Positions 45,744 through 54,176 of a stretch of 64,000 nt of DNA are shown here, in pieces. The position numbers and the translations under genes were made by a program. How positions within the stretch are numbered: position 1 is the first letter of the stretch; each line of letters begins with the position of its first letter. Source of the DNA: Aeromonas veronii bv. veronii (lineage in GTDB: Bacteria > Pseudomonadota > Gammaproteobacteria > Enterobacterales > Aeromonadaceae). The stretch lies in contig NZ_CDDK01000007.1 in the NCBI RefSeq assembly GCF_000820225.1, positions 85,710 through 149,709 of the forward strand, written 5' to 3'. The notes beneath the pieces were generated by a model. The model was not told the origin of the DNA, did not search any database, and saw only the letters and a program-made list of their open reading frames with translations.

Positions 45744-47089
45744 GGCTGGTCAGAACCCTGCGGGGGCGACTGGTCGCCATCGCGCTGGTCTGGTGCGGGC
45801 TGTTTCTGTTCGCCACCGGTTTCAGTCTGCAGACCATGATGCGCAACTACTGGCAGGAGGCGGAGGCCGACGGTTTGCGCCTGCAGCTCTATGATCTGCT
45901 CTCTCGGCTGGAAGTGGCCAAAACCGGCCTGCCGGTGGTCACCGGCTCCCTCTCCGATCCTCGTTTCAATCAACCCTACTCCGGCTACTACTGGCAGCTG
46001 GAGTTGGGCCGCGATGTGGTGGGGCGCTCCCGTTCCCTGTGGGATACCAATCTGAAGAGCGACGGCCTCAAGTCGGCGTTTGGCGATCCTGACCTCTTCG
46101 TCGGCAAGGGGCCCAACAAGGAGCCGCTGCTGATCATGACCCGCACCGTACTGCTGCCAGGTTCTGATAGGGTCTTCACTCTGGTGATGGCCAAGGACAG
46201 CAGCGCCCTGACCCAGACCCTCAACAAGACCCGGATCAGCCTGTTCCTCGGCCTCGGCTTTGCCGCCGCCGGTCTGGTGCTCGGCTTCATGTTCCAGATC
46301 GTCTACGGCTTGCGGCCGCTGCACCTGCTGCGCCGCGAATTGGGGCGGGTTCACGAGGGTCATCAGGAGGGATTCCGGCTGCGCTATCCGCTGGAGATCC
46401 AGCCGCTGGTGGAGGATATCAACCGGCTGCTGCACCACTACGGCGAGCTGCTGCAGCGTGCGCGATCCCACACCGGCAATCTGGCCCACGCCCTCAAGAC
46501 GCCGCTCAGCATCATGCGCAATCAGGTGGCTCAATTGCCGCCGGAGGATCAGGCCGCCATCGGCGAGCAGCTCGACCAGATCCAGCGCCATATCGATTAC
46601 CACCTCGGCAAGGCGCGGGTGACCGGCGCAGCCAAGATCCTCGGGGTCTCGACTCCGGTGCGGGCGCGGGTGGAGTATATCTGCCGCGCCTTCTCCCGCC
46701 TCTATCCGGGCAAGACGGTGGATCTGCAAGTGCCCGCCAATCTGGCGGTCGGGGTGGAGGAGCAGGATTTCGACGAGATGGTGGGCAATTTGCTGGAGAA
46801 CGCCTTCAAGTGGTCAGCCAGCGAGCTGCGCATCTCCAGCGCCGAGCTGGGTGGCTGGATCACCTTGCGTATCGAGGATGACGGCCCCGGCATGAGCGAA
46901 GATCAGATCGCCAAGGCGGTGCTGCGCGGGGTGCGGCTCGACGAGAAGGTGCCGGGCTCGGGCCTGGGTCTCAACATCGTCTCCGATCTGGCGGAAGCCT
47001 ATCGGGGCAGTTTCATCATGGGCCGCGCCGAACTGGGCGGTCTGGCCGCCTCCCTCTCGTTGCCCAAGGTGGCAAGAGTCGAGAGCTAG
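45740..47089 (+). CDS. Sensor histidine kinase partner
   Basis: A 449-aa kinase: first membrane helix about 10-30, periplasmic sensor of about 130 residues, second helix (LFLGLGFAAAGLVLGFMFQI) near 170-190, then HAMP. The H-box is HTGNLAHALKTPLSIM and the ATPase motifs are NLLENAFKWS, DDGPGM and GSGLGLNIV. The phosphorylated histidine lies in LAHALKTP. It belongs to the PhoQ/QseC-like group; ligand unknown. Confidence 0.92.
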   Translation: MRLVRTLRGRLVAIALVWCGLFLFATGFSLQTMMRNYWQEAEADGLRLQLYDLLSRLEVAKTGLPVVTGSLSDPRFNQPYSGYYWQLELGRDVVGRSRSLWDTNLKSDGLKSAFGDPDLFVGKGPNKEPLLIMTRTVLLPGSDRVFTLVMAKDSSALTQTLNKTRISLFLGLGFAAAGLVLGFMFQIVYGLRPLHLLRRELGRVHEGHQEGFRLRYPLEIQPLVEDINRLLHHYGELLQRARSHTGNLAHALKTPLSIMRNQVAQLPPEDQAAIGEQLDQIQRHIDYHLGKARVTGAAKILGVSTPVRARVEYICRAFSRLYPGKTVDLQVPANLAVGVEEQDFDEMVGNLLENAFKWSASELRISSAELGGWITLRIEDDGPGMSEDQIAKAVLRGVRLDEKVPGSGLGLNIVSDLAEAYRGSFIMGRAELGGLAASLSLPKVARVES

Positions 47090-47130
47090 GCATAACATAT
47101 GGCATTTGTTTTAGCCTGAGGAAGAGAAGC

Positions 47131-47592
47131 ATGACCGACGATCCGTGGGCACTGTGTCACCTTGACGATTCGTTTGATGCCTCTGTGCTGGGGGTCAAGG
47201 GCGCCCAGATCCAGTGGTTTGAAGACAGGGATGGCCTGATCGCGTTCCTTCTGGAAGATTTTGTCGACCTGCTGGCCGATGTGGGCGAGCTGGACGAGGA
47301 GCAGACCGAGCAGGCGCGCGAGCGCTTCACCCTGCTGGTGGAGCAGAGCTTCGACGATCGCACCCTGATGGATTCCATCAACGATCTCGCCTCCGGCCTG
47401 CGTCGCATCGCCTGGTTGGGGCCGCTCTCGGAGCTGGCCGAGATCAGCGACGAGTTTGCCTCCGGCCTGCGCCGCTATTTCTGGAGCCAGTACGACGGGG
47501 ACGAAGATGACCCGGACGCATGGGTGCCGGAAGAGCTGTGGCCGCAGCTGGTTGAGTGCGCGCAGGAGTATATGGAGGAAGGGGAGTTCTAA
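47131..47592 (+). CDS. Acidic hypothetical protein
   Basis: A 153-aa, strongly acidic cytoplasmic protein with many Asp/Glu residues and few Lys. Start ATG 47131 follows GAGGAAGAGAAG. No signal peptide, membrane segment or catalytic motif is visible; a repeated SGLRR (near 85 and 112) flanks a helical section. I do not recognise it. It lies 41 nt after the kinase gene and ends before a shared terminator. Confidence 0.75.
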   Translation: MTDDPWALCHLDDSFDASVLGVKGAQIQWFEDRDGLIAFLLEDFVDLLADVGELDEEQTEQARERFTLLVEQSFDDRTLMDSINDLASGLRRIAWLGPLSELAEISDEFASGLRRYFWSQYDGDEDDPDAWVPEELWPQLVECAQEYMEEGEF

Positions 47593-47633
47593 ACCCGTCC
47601 CGACCATGCCTGAGCTTTGGCAGGCAGATAAAG

Positions 47634-47661
47634 AAACGGCGCCTTGATGGCGCCGTTTTTA
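47634..47661. terminator. Bidirectional terminator between the acidic protein gene and torA
   Basis: AAACGGCGCC-TTGAT-GGCGCCGTTT with flanking T/A runs, between convergent genes. Confidence 0.88.
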
Positions 47662-47677
47662 TTGGGTGGCAATAGCC

Positions 47678-50158
47678 TTAGCCGTTGGCCGGTACCGCGT
47701 GGGCGGTGTTGGCCAGCACCGAGCCTGTGTACTTTTCGATCTGCAGCTGGGCCATGTGGCCGCAGTTGCCCTGTGCCAGACTGGACGAGCCTTCGTCGAA
47801 GGTGAGGCAGTTGACGTTGCCGTTCTTGCAGATGCTACCCACTTCGCCCGGCTTGGCCGGGTCGTACCAGGCCCCTTCGCAGATCCGTACCACCCCCTGA
47901 CGCACATCCTCGGAGAGCAGGGCGCCCACCAGGATCTGGCCGCGCTCGTTGAAGGCGCGCACCAGATCCCCCTGGGCGATGCCACGAGCCTTGGCATCCA
48001 GCGGATGGATCATGATCGCCTCGCGGTCGGCGATGGCGAACTTGTCCCGTAGCGGGGTGTTGTCGAGCTGGGAGTGCAGCCGCTGGGTCGGGTGGGAGGT
48101 GTTGAGCGACAGCGGATAGCGCGCCGCCACCTCGCTCTTCACCCACTCCTTGGGCTCATACCACTTGGGATGGCCGGCGCAGTCGGCGTAACCCATCCCC
48201 GCCACCGTGTTGGAGAAGATCTCGATCTTGCCGGACGGGGTACCGAGCGGGTTGAGCAGCGGGTTCTCGCGAAAATCGGCGTGACGGATCCACTGGCGGT
48301 TGGCCTCGGGGATCGGGAAGCGGATGTAGTTGTTGGACTCCCAGAACATGTTGAACGGCGGCAGCGCCACGCGGGCACCACGGGCCTGCGCCGCCATGCC
48401 GTCGTACATCTGCTTGAGCCACCGCATCTCGTCCTTCCCTTCGGTGTACTGCTCCTGCACGCCCAGCTTGGCGGCGATGGCGCTGAAGATATCGAAGTCG
48501 TTGCGGGACTCGTGCTGGGGCGGCACGCACTGGTGCATCGGGAACACATAGCGCTGGGAGTAGTCGCCACCCATCTCCAGATCGTTGCGCTCGTAGCTGG
48601 TGGTGACCGGCAGCACGATATCGGCGTGCTTGGCAGTCGCCGTCCAGTAGGGCTCGTGCACGATCACGGTCTGCGGCTTGCGCCACGCCTGCAGCAGGTT
48701 GTTGGTGTCCTGATGGTGGTGGAAGGGGTTGCCACCCGCCACGTAGACCAGCTTGATGTCCGGATAGGTCACCTTGCGGCCGTTGAAGTCGATTGTCTTG
48801 CCCGGGTTGGCGAGGCAGTCGGCGATGCGGGCCACCGGGATCGGAGCCGGGCTGTTCTTCGGTGCGTTGCCGGCGGAGATACCAGCCAGAATGCCACCCT
48901 TGGCGGTGGGGCTGCCACCGGAGGAGTAGTGGTAGCTGAAGCCGTAGCCGCCGCCCGGCAGGCCGATCTGGCCCAGCATGGAGGCCAGAGTGACCAGCAT
49001 CCAGTTCGGCTGTTCGCCGTGCTGCTGACGCTGCATGCCCCAACCGGCCATGATCATGGTGCGCTTGGCGGCCATGTCGAGAGCCAGCTGGCGGATCACC
49101 TTGGCATCGACGCCGCAGACGGTGCTCGCCCATTCGGCGCTCTTCGGTTGGCCGTCATCCTTGCCGAGCAGGTAGTTCAGGAACTTGTCGAAGCCGACGG
49201 TGTAGCGATCGAGGAAGGCCTGATCGTGCTTCTTCTCGCTGTAGAGGGTGTGAGCCACACCCAGCATCATGGCCACATCGGTGTAGGCGTTCGGGGCAAT
49301 CCACTCGGCGCCGACCAGCTTGGCGGTCTCGTTGTAGATGGGGTCGATGCTGATGACGCTGGTGCCCTTCTCTTTCAGCGCCATGAAACCGGCCTGACCT
49401 TCGTGGTCCGGTATGTTCCAGCTGTTCTTCAGGGTGACCTGGGCGTTGACCCCCCACAGCACCACCAGTTCGGCGTTCTCCACCACGTTGGGCCAGGCGG
49501 TCTGCTGCTCGTACACCTCGATGGAGCCCATCACATGGGACATGATCACCTGAGCCGCACCGGTGGAGTAGTCACCGGCATAACCGGTGAAGCCGCCGGA
49601 GAGGTTCATCAGGCGGTGCAGCAGGGTGCGGCTGTTGTGGAACATGCCAACGCTTTTCCAGCCGTAGGAGCCGGCGTGGATCGCCTGCGGGCCAAAGTCA
49701 CTCTGCACTCGCTGGATTTCACCGGCCACCAGTTCGATCGCCTTGTCCCAGCTCACTCGTACCCACTCGTCGGCACCGCGCAGCTCAGGCTTGGCGCCCG
49801 GGCCGTGCTCCAGCCAGCTCTTGCGCACCATGGGGTACTTGATGCGGTTCTTGGCATGCACCTGGAACGGCGCCATATCGATGAGATCGTTTGGCGCCGG
49901 ATCATCGGCCACCGGCTGGACGCGCACCATGCGGCCATCTTCGACGATCGCCTCGAAAGCACCCCAGTGGGCGCCGGTCAGAATGCCCTTCTGGGCGGGC
50001 ACCAGGGTCGGGAACTGACTCAATGCGGTGCTGATGGCTTGTGCCAGCGCACTCTTGGGAAAAATGCCGCCGAGCAGGGGCAGGGCTGCGCAGGCGCCGA
50101 GCCCCTTGAGCAGGTTGCGGCGGGACAGATTGGTCTTCTTGTCATTGAAAAAAGTCAT
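47678..50158 (-). CDS. torA: Trimethylamine N-oxide reductase, catalytic subunit
   Basis: An 826-aa periplasmic molybdenum enzyme that reduces TMAO to trimethylamine in anaerobic respiration. Twin-arginine signal LSRRNLLKGLG (residues 11-21), mature start near 40. GDYSTGAAQ contains the serine (S198) that binds molybdenum in the DMSO-reductase family. GWGMQRQQHGEQ and DLEMGGDYS-like segments match TorA. It follows torC after 23 nt. No torD chaperone gene is found downstream: the next gene is convergent, behind a terminator. Confidence 0.96.
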   Translation of the reverse strand: MTFFNDKKTNLSRRNLLKGLGACAALPLLGGIFPKSALAQAISTALSQFPTLVPAQKGILTGAHWGAFEAIVEDGRMVRVQPVADDPAPNDLIDMAPFQVHAKNRIKYPMVRKSWLEHGPGAKPELRGADEWVRVSWDKAIELVAGEIQRVQSDFGPQAIHAGSYGWKSVGMFHNSRTLLHRLMNLSGGFTGYAGDYSTGAAQVIMSHVMGSIEVYEQQTAWPNVVENAELVVLWGVNAQVTLKNSWNIPDHEGQAGFMALKEKGTSVISIDPIYNETAKLVGAEWIAPNAYTDVAMMLGVAHTLYSEKKHDQAFLDRYTVGFDKFLNYLLGKDDGQPKSAEWASTVCGVDAKVIRQLALDMAAKRTMIMAGWGMQRQQHGEQPNWMLVTLASMLGQIGLPGGGYGFSYHYSSGGSPTAKGGILAGISAGNAPKNSPAPIPVARIADCLANPGKTIDFNGRKVTYPDIKLVYVAGGNPFHHHQDTNNLLQAWRKPQTVIVHEPYWTATAKHADIVLPVTTSYERNDLEMGGDYSQRYVFPMHQCVPPQHESRNDFDIFSAIAAKLGVQEQYTEGKDEMRWLKQMYDGMAAQARGARVALPPFNMFWESNNYIRFPIPEANRQWIRHADFRENPLLNPLGTPSGKIEIFSNTVAGMGYADCAGHPKWYEPKEWVKSEVAARYPLSLNTSHPTQRLHSQLDNTPLRDKFAIADREAIMIHPLDAKARGIAQGDLVRAFNERGQILVGALLSEDVRQGVVRICEGAWYDPAKPGEVGSICKNGNVNCLTFDEGSSSLAQGNCGHMAQLQIEKYTGSVLANTAHAVPANG

Positions 50159-50181
50159 AACGGTTATCCTCTGTGCCAGCC

Positions 50182-51312
50182 TTAGTGGGCCGCGCTCATG
50201 TCACTGGCGTGTTTCTGGACATACTGGGTCAACATGCGAGCCTGTTCCGGGGTCAGGGAGGTACGAGATTCCATCCCCTTGATGACGCCGATCCACTGGT
50301 TGGCATTGAAGTGATCCAGTGCGGTGAGGCCGTGGCAGCCGGTACAGTTGTTGGACATCAGGGTGGAGGCGTATTGCCACAGCTTGCCCTGATCGCCGAT
50401 GAGCTGGCTCTGGTCGACCCAGGCGGTCAGCTTGACCTGATGCCAGGTGAGGTTGGTGGCGCTGTCGGTTTCGCTCTGGCCGGTGACCAGCGCTTTCTTG
50501 GCGGCATCGCCGACCAGTACGCTGAGGATCCGTTTGCCCGGTGCGGCGTAGAATACTTCGCTCACACCATCCTGTTGCCAGCCTTCGATCTGCACCTTGG
50601 CGCGGCCGTTTTCGTTGGCCAGCACTTCCACCTTGGTCGAAGGCATCAGGGTACCTTCGTCAGTCTTGGCGGCAGCATCGAGGAACAGCGGGGTGGTGGC
50701 GATGGCGTAACGGGTGGTGACATTGGCCGGGGTCTGGGCCGCAGCCTGCGCCAGCTCGCTGGCACCGGCGGCTGCCAGGCCGCTCATGTCAGGCATGATG
50801 TGGGCGACACCGCGGTGGCAGTCGATACAGGTCTGGCCTTCCTTGATGGCGACCGGGTGCTCGGCACGGGCATTGGGGCGCTGTGCCAGAATGTCCATCG
50901 CCTCGTAGCTGTGGCAGCTGCGGCAGGTGGCGGAGTCGTTGGCTTTCAGCTCGTCCCAGACGGACTGGGCCATCCGCAGCTTGTGGGCTTCATACTTTTC
51001 CGGGGTATCGAGCGTGCCGATCGCCTCGTGATAGATATCCTTCACGGCGCGGATCTTGGTCCACAGGTAGGAGGTGGGGTCGCCCGGGATGTGGCAGTCG
51101 GCGCACTCGGCGCGGATCCCCTTGGTGTTCTGGAAGTGGACACTGCCCTGATACTCGGCGAGCGGAGTCTGCATGGAGTGGCAGGAGACGCAGAATTCGG
51201 TGGAGCTGGTCTTGTGCAGCACGGTCACGGTGACACCCAGTGCCGCGACACCCAGCAGGGCCCCGAGCAGCAGGAGCCAGAACCAGGTTTTTCTTATCAG
51301 TTTTCCAATCAT
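50182..51312 (-). CDS. torC: Pentaheme c-type cytochrome TorC
   Basis: A 376-aa NapC/NirT-type cytochrome that carries electrons from menaquinol to TorA. One N-terminal membrane helix (about 10-32) anchors it in the inner membrane. Four CxxCH heme motifs occupy the NapC-like domain (C41, C70, C130, C162) and a fifth, CTGCH, lies in the C-terminal domain near residue 329. Five hemes and this length are diagnostic of TorC. First gene of torCA. Confidence 0.96.
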   Translation of the reverse strand: MIGKLIRKTWFWLLLLGALLGVAALGVTVTVLHKTSSTEFCVSCHSMQTPLAEYQGSVHFQNTKGIRAECADCHIPGDPTSYLWTKIRAVKDIYHEAIGTLDTPEKYEAHKLRMAQSVWDELKANDSATCRSCHSYEAMDILAQRPNARAEHPVAIKEGQTCIDCHRGVAHIMPDMSGLAAAGASELAQAAAQTPANVTTRYAIATTPLFLDAAAKTDEGTLMPSTKVEVLANENGRAKVQIEGWQQDGVSEVFYAAPGKRILSVLVGDAAKKALVTGQSETDSATNLTWHQVKLTAWVDQSQLIGDQGKLWQYASTLMSNNCTGCHGLTALDHFNANQWIGVIKGMESRTSLTPEQARMLTQYVQKHASDMSAAH

Positions 51313-51412
51313 GGCGGCGTTTTCCTACGGTCAATAATTACCTACATAGTACTAGTCCAATAGTAGTAGTAATGATAGGGATAAGGCGTTGACCTCCATC
51401 ATGGTTTATATT

Positions 51413-51428
51413 TTTGATTGTTGTCACA
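51413..51428 (-). promoter_or_regulatory. CRP-like site upstream of torC
   Basis: On the minus strand TGTGA-CAACAA-TCAAA fits the CRP consensus at 9 of 10 positions; it is also partly FNR-like. Its centre is about 108 bp before the torC ATG in an AT-rich 276-bp region. An inverted repeat ATTTAATT-GTCG-AATTAAAT (51452-51471) lies next to it. No TorR-box repeats were recognised. Confidence 0.4.
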
Positions 51429-51588
51429 TTTTGTCTTTTGTTTTGTTATTGATTTAATTGTCGAATTAAATTCAGTTGTTTTCTGTTTTATCTATTTGTG
51501 CACTTTCCGCGACAGCTGTTAGCCCCCTCGCAAAACCCCACAAGATTCGCTGATATAGTGAGCAGTGAGCCTCAACGGAGTGTCGCTG

Positions 51589-53556
51589 ATGAGCCCTTTC
51601 TCACTGCTGTGTGTCGCCGCCAACGTGCAACTGCTGGCCGAATTCGAACAGGAGCTGGCGCCGCTGCTCGGCCATTTCACGCTGGTGGTGGTGGTCGGTC
51701 AGGGGTCGGCGGAGCTGGCCTTGGACGAGCTGGATCGCAAGGGGCAGTCACCCGCCGTGGTGGTGTGTGACAGCGAGCTGGGGGATGGGCGAGGGGCCGA
51801 TTTTCTGATCCGCCTCGGCAGCCGTCACGAGGCGTGCCGCAAGATCCTGCTGGGCAGCCAGCCGGAGATGAAATCGATCATCGAGGCGGTCAATCTCGGT
51901 CGCCTCGACTACTACCTGCAACGCCCCTGGCGCGATGGTAGCCTGCGCCGGGCGGTGATCGAGCAGGCGAGCCACTTTGTATTGCAGCGTCCCGAGGCGG
52001 ATCTGCTGAGCTATGCCGCCGTGCTCGACAACCAGAAGCTGCTGCGAGCCCACGTCGATCGCCAGTTGGCAGCCTATCGGCAGGGCTTTATGGATTACAC
52101 CCACTGCAGCGATGAAGAGCTGTCGCGGGTGGTGATCGACGGCCTCTACCAGTTTTTCGAGGGCAATGACGAGGAGCGGGTCTGCCGCCACTACAGCCCG
52201 GGCCATGTGCTGACCCGCGAGGGGGAGCCCAACAGCTTCCTCTGGTTTATCGCCAAGGGGGAGGTGGTGCTGCGCAAGCGGGACGAGCAGGGGATCGATC
52301 AGGAGGTGGTGCACTATCGCACCGGTGCGCTGGTGGGGGGCATGTCCTTCGTGACCGGCGAGCCCGCCTTTACCACCGGGGTGACCCTGACCGGCGCCGA
52401 GGTGATCAAGCTCGACAAGCAGCAGTTCTCCCGGGTCATGGAGGCGCGTAGCGAGCTGCTCCCCTCCTTTACCAACCTGCTGCTGCGCCACTTCAACCGC
52501 CGCCTGCAAAACAGCATTCGCACCGAGATGCGGTTGCAGCAGACCCTCAACTCCCTCGATGCTGCCCATGCCCAACTGGTGGAGAGCGAGAAGATGGCGA
52601 TGCTGGGTCAGCTGGTGGCCGGTGTCGCCCACGAGCTCAACAATCCGGTGGCAGCCATTATCCGTGGCAGCGAGACCCTGCGCGCTGCCATCCCCGATCT
52701 GGTCAATCTCGAGCTGCCACCCGCCATCAAGGGGCTGGGTAATCAGACCCTCTGTCAGGCGCTGACCGCCCAGCCGGTCTCAACCAGCGAGATCCGTGAC
52801 AAGACCCGGCAGGCGGAGGGGCGCTTTGGCGATCGCCAGCAGGCGCGGCTGGCGGTGCAGATGAATCTGGATGACGAGCTGAACTGGCAGCGCTGGTTTG
52901 CCGGTCGCACCACTGCCGAGCGGGAGGCGCTGCTCTCCCGGCTGGAGCTGTTCCAGCAGACCGGCAGCTTCCTGCGCAATATCGAGGTGTGTGCCCGCCG
53001 CATCGGCGATCTGGTCAAGAGCCTCAAGCAGTATGCCCGGCAGGACAGGGACGAGCCCTCGCTGGTGGACCTGCACGAGGGGTTGGAAGATACCCTGATG
53101 ATTTTCGAAAACCGCCTCAAGCATCATGAGCTCTGCAAGGAGTACCAGCCGTTGCCGCTGGTGCGCTGTCACCCCATCGCCCTGCAACAGGTGTGGACCA
53201 ACCTGATCGCCAACAGTCTGGATGCCATGAGCGGCCCGGGGCGGCTCACCATTCGCACCGGATTGCTGGATCCCGAGTGGGTCATGGTAGAGATCGAGGA
53301 TAGCGGTTGCGGCATCGAGCCCGAGCTGTGGCAGCGGATCTTCGATCTCAACTTCACCACCAAGCGGGAGGGACATTTCGGCCTCGGGATTGGTCTGAGC
53401 GTCTCACTGCAGATAGTTCAGCAGCACCACGGCCGGATCGAGGTGGCCTCCGAGCCGGGCCGTTACACCCGGATGCGGGTCTGTCTGCCGCTGGATGGCA
53501 TGGGGCAGGCCGGTTACGGGGGCGAACCTCATCACAACAAGGAGCATGCGGCCTGA
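51589..53556 (+). CDS. Hybrid sensor: degenerate receiver, cyclic-nucleotide-binding domain, histidine kinase
   Basis: A 655-aa soluble protein. Start ATG 51589 has CGGAG 8-12 nt upstream and is preferred over GTG 51565. Residues 1-125 look like a receiver domain that keeps the phosphorylated Asp region (VVVCDSELGDG) but lacks the acidic pair and has Arg in place of the conserved Lys (LQRPW). A cyclic-nucleotide-type beta barrel (about 200-310; YSPGHVLTREGEPNSFLWFI) follows, then an H-box (MLGQLVAGVAHELNNPVAAII). About 120 residues separate the H-box from RRIGDLVKSLKQYARQD, and the ATPase has NLIANSLDAM, DSGCGI and GLGIGLSVS. No membrane segment. The cognate regulator gene follows. Confidence 0.88.
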   Translation: MSPFSLLCVAANVQLLAEFEQELAPLLGHFTLVVVVGQGSAELALDELDRKGQSPAVVVCDSELGDGRGADFLIRLGSRHEACRKILLGSQPEMKSIIEAVNLGRLDYYLQRPWRDGSLRRAVIEQASHFVLQRPEADLLSYAAVLDNQKLLRAHVDRQLAAYRQGFMDYTHCSDEELSRVVIDGLYQFFEGNDEERVCRHYSPGHVLTREGEPNSFLWFIAKGEVVLRKRDEQGIDQEVVHYRTGALVGGMSFVTGEPAFTTGVTLTGAEVIKLDKQQFSRVMEARSELLPSFTNLLLRHFNRRLQNSIRTEMRLQQTLNSLDAAHAQLVESEKMAMLGQLVAGVAHELNNPVAAIIRGSETLRAAIPDLVNLELPPAIKGLGNQTLCQALTAQPVSTSEIRDKTRQAEGRFGDRQQARLAVQMNLDDELNWQRWFAGRTTAEREALLSRLELFQQTGSFLRNIEVCARRIGDLVKSLKQYARQDRDEPSLVDLHEGLEDTLMIFENRLKHHELCKEYQPLPLVRCHPIALQQVWTNLIANSLDAMSGPGRLTIRTGLLDPEWVMVEIEDSGCGIEPELWQRIFDLNFTTKREGHFGLGIGLSVSLQIVQQHHGRIEVASEPGRYTRMRVCLPLDGMGQAGYGGEPHHNKEHAA

Positions 53557-53611
53557 GCCGTCGCCAGCATCAATCGCGCGGCGTGCCAAACCATGTCGCC
53601 AAGGAGGAGCA

Positions 53612-54109
53612 ATGAACAAACACTATCTGATCCTGTGTGTGGACGATGAGCGGGAGGTGCTGGATGCGGTGATCCACGATCTCGCCCCGTTCCGTTCCCA
53701 CTTCGAGCTGGAGGCTGCCGAGAGCGTCGATGAGGCGCGAGCGGTGGTGGAGGAGTGGGAGAGCGACGGCAACAAGCTGGCGCTGATCCTCTGTGACCAC
53801 ATCATGCCGGGAACCCTGGGGGTCGATTTTCTGGTGGAGCTGAACCGGCGAGCCACCACCCGCGCCAGCCGCAAATTGCTGCTGACCGGACAAGCGGGGC
53901 TGGAGGCCACCGTCGAAGCGGTCAATCGTGGCGGGTTGCACTACTACCTCGCCAAGCCGTGGAAGCTGGAGACCCTGCAAGAGGCGGTGCGCGAACAGCT
54001 GACCGACTACCTGCTGGCGGAAGATGGCGAAAATGCCTTCCACTATGCGCCGCTGCTCAATCAGGCGCGGCTGTTTGCCGCCATCCACGATCACCCGTTC
54101 GACGAGTAG
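53612..54109 (+). CDS. Response regulator without a DNA-binding domain
   Basis: A 165-aa protein with AAGGAGGAG before ATG 53612. The receiver domain has acidic residues in VDDE, phosphorylated Asp in LILCDHIMPG and Lys in YYLAKPWKLE. A 40-residue tail (EDGENAFHYAPLLNQARLFAA) has no output domain. Its receiver resembles the degenerate N-terminus of the kinase encoded upstream (YYLQRPW versus YYLAKPW), suggesting a duplication. It may be a phosphate shuttle or protein-interaction regulator. Confidence 0.88.
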   Translation: MNKHYLILCVDDEREVLDAVIHDLAPFRSHFELEAAESVDEARAVVEEWESDGNKLALILCDHIMPGTLGVDFLVELNRRATTRASRKLLLTGQAGLEATVEAVNRGGLHYYLAKPWKLETLQEAVREQLTDYLLAEDGENAFHYAPLLNQARLFAAIHDHPFDE

Positions 54110-54140
54110 GGGCAGTTGGGCTTTCGCGGTGGCAGTTGTA

Positions 54141-54160
54141 TACTGTCTGCATATACAGTA
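54141..54160 (+). promoter_or_regulatory. LexA (SOS) box upstream of topB
   Basis: TACTGT-CTGCATAT-ACAGTA is a perfect CTGT-N8-ACAG palindrome with the flanking TA/TA of the gammaproteobacterial SOS consensus. It ends 16 bp before the topB ATG, where bound LexA would cover the promoter or start region. Confidence 0.8.
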
Positions 54161-54176
54161 TTACTGGTAGCCACCG

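Noticed and set aside
48074..50185. A 703-codon open frame opposite torA
   Set aside because: Antisense shadow of TorA; no ribosome-binding site, no recognisable motif, His/Val/Gly-rich composition typical of such shadows.
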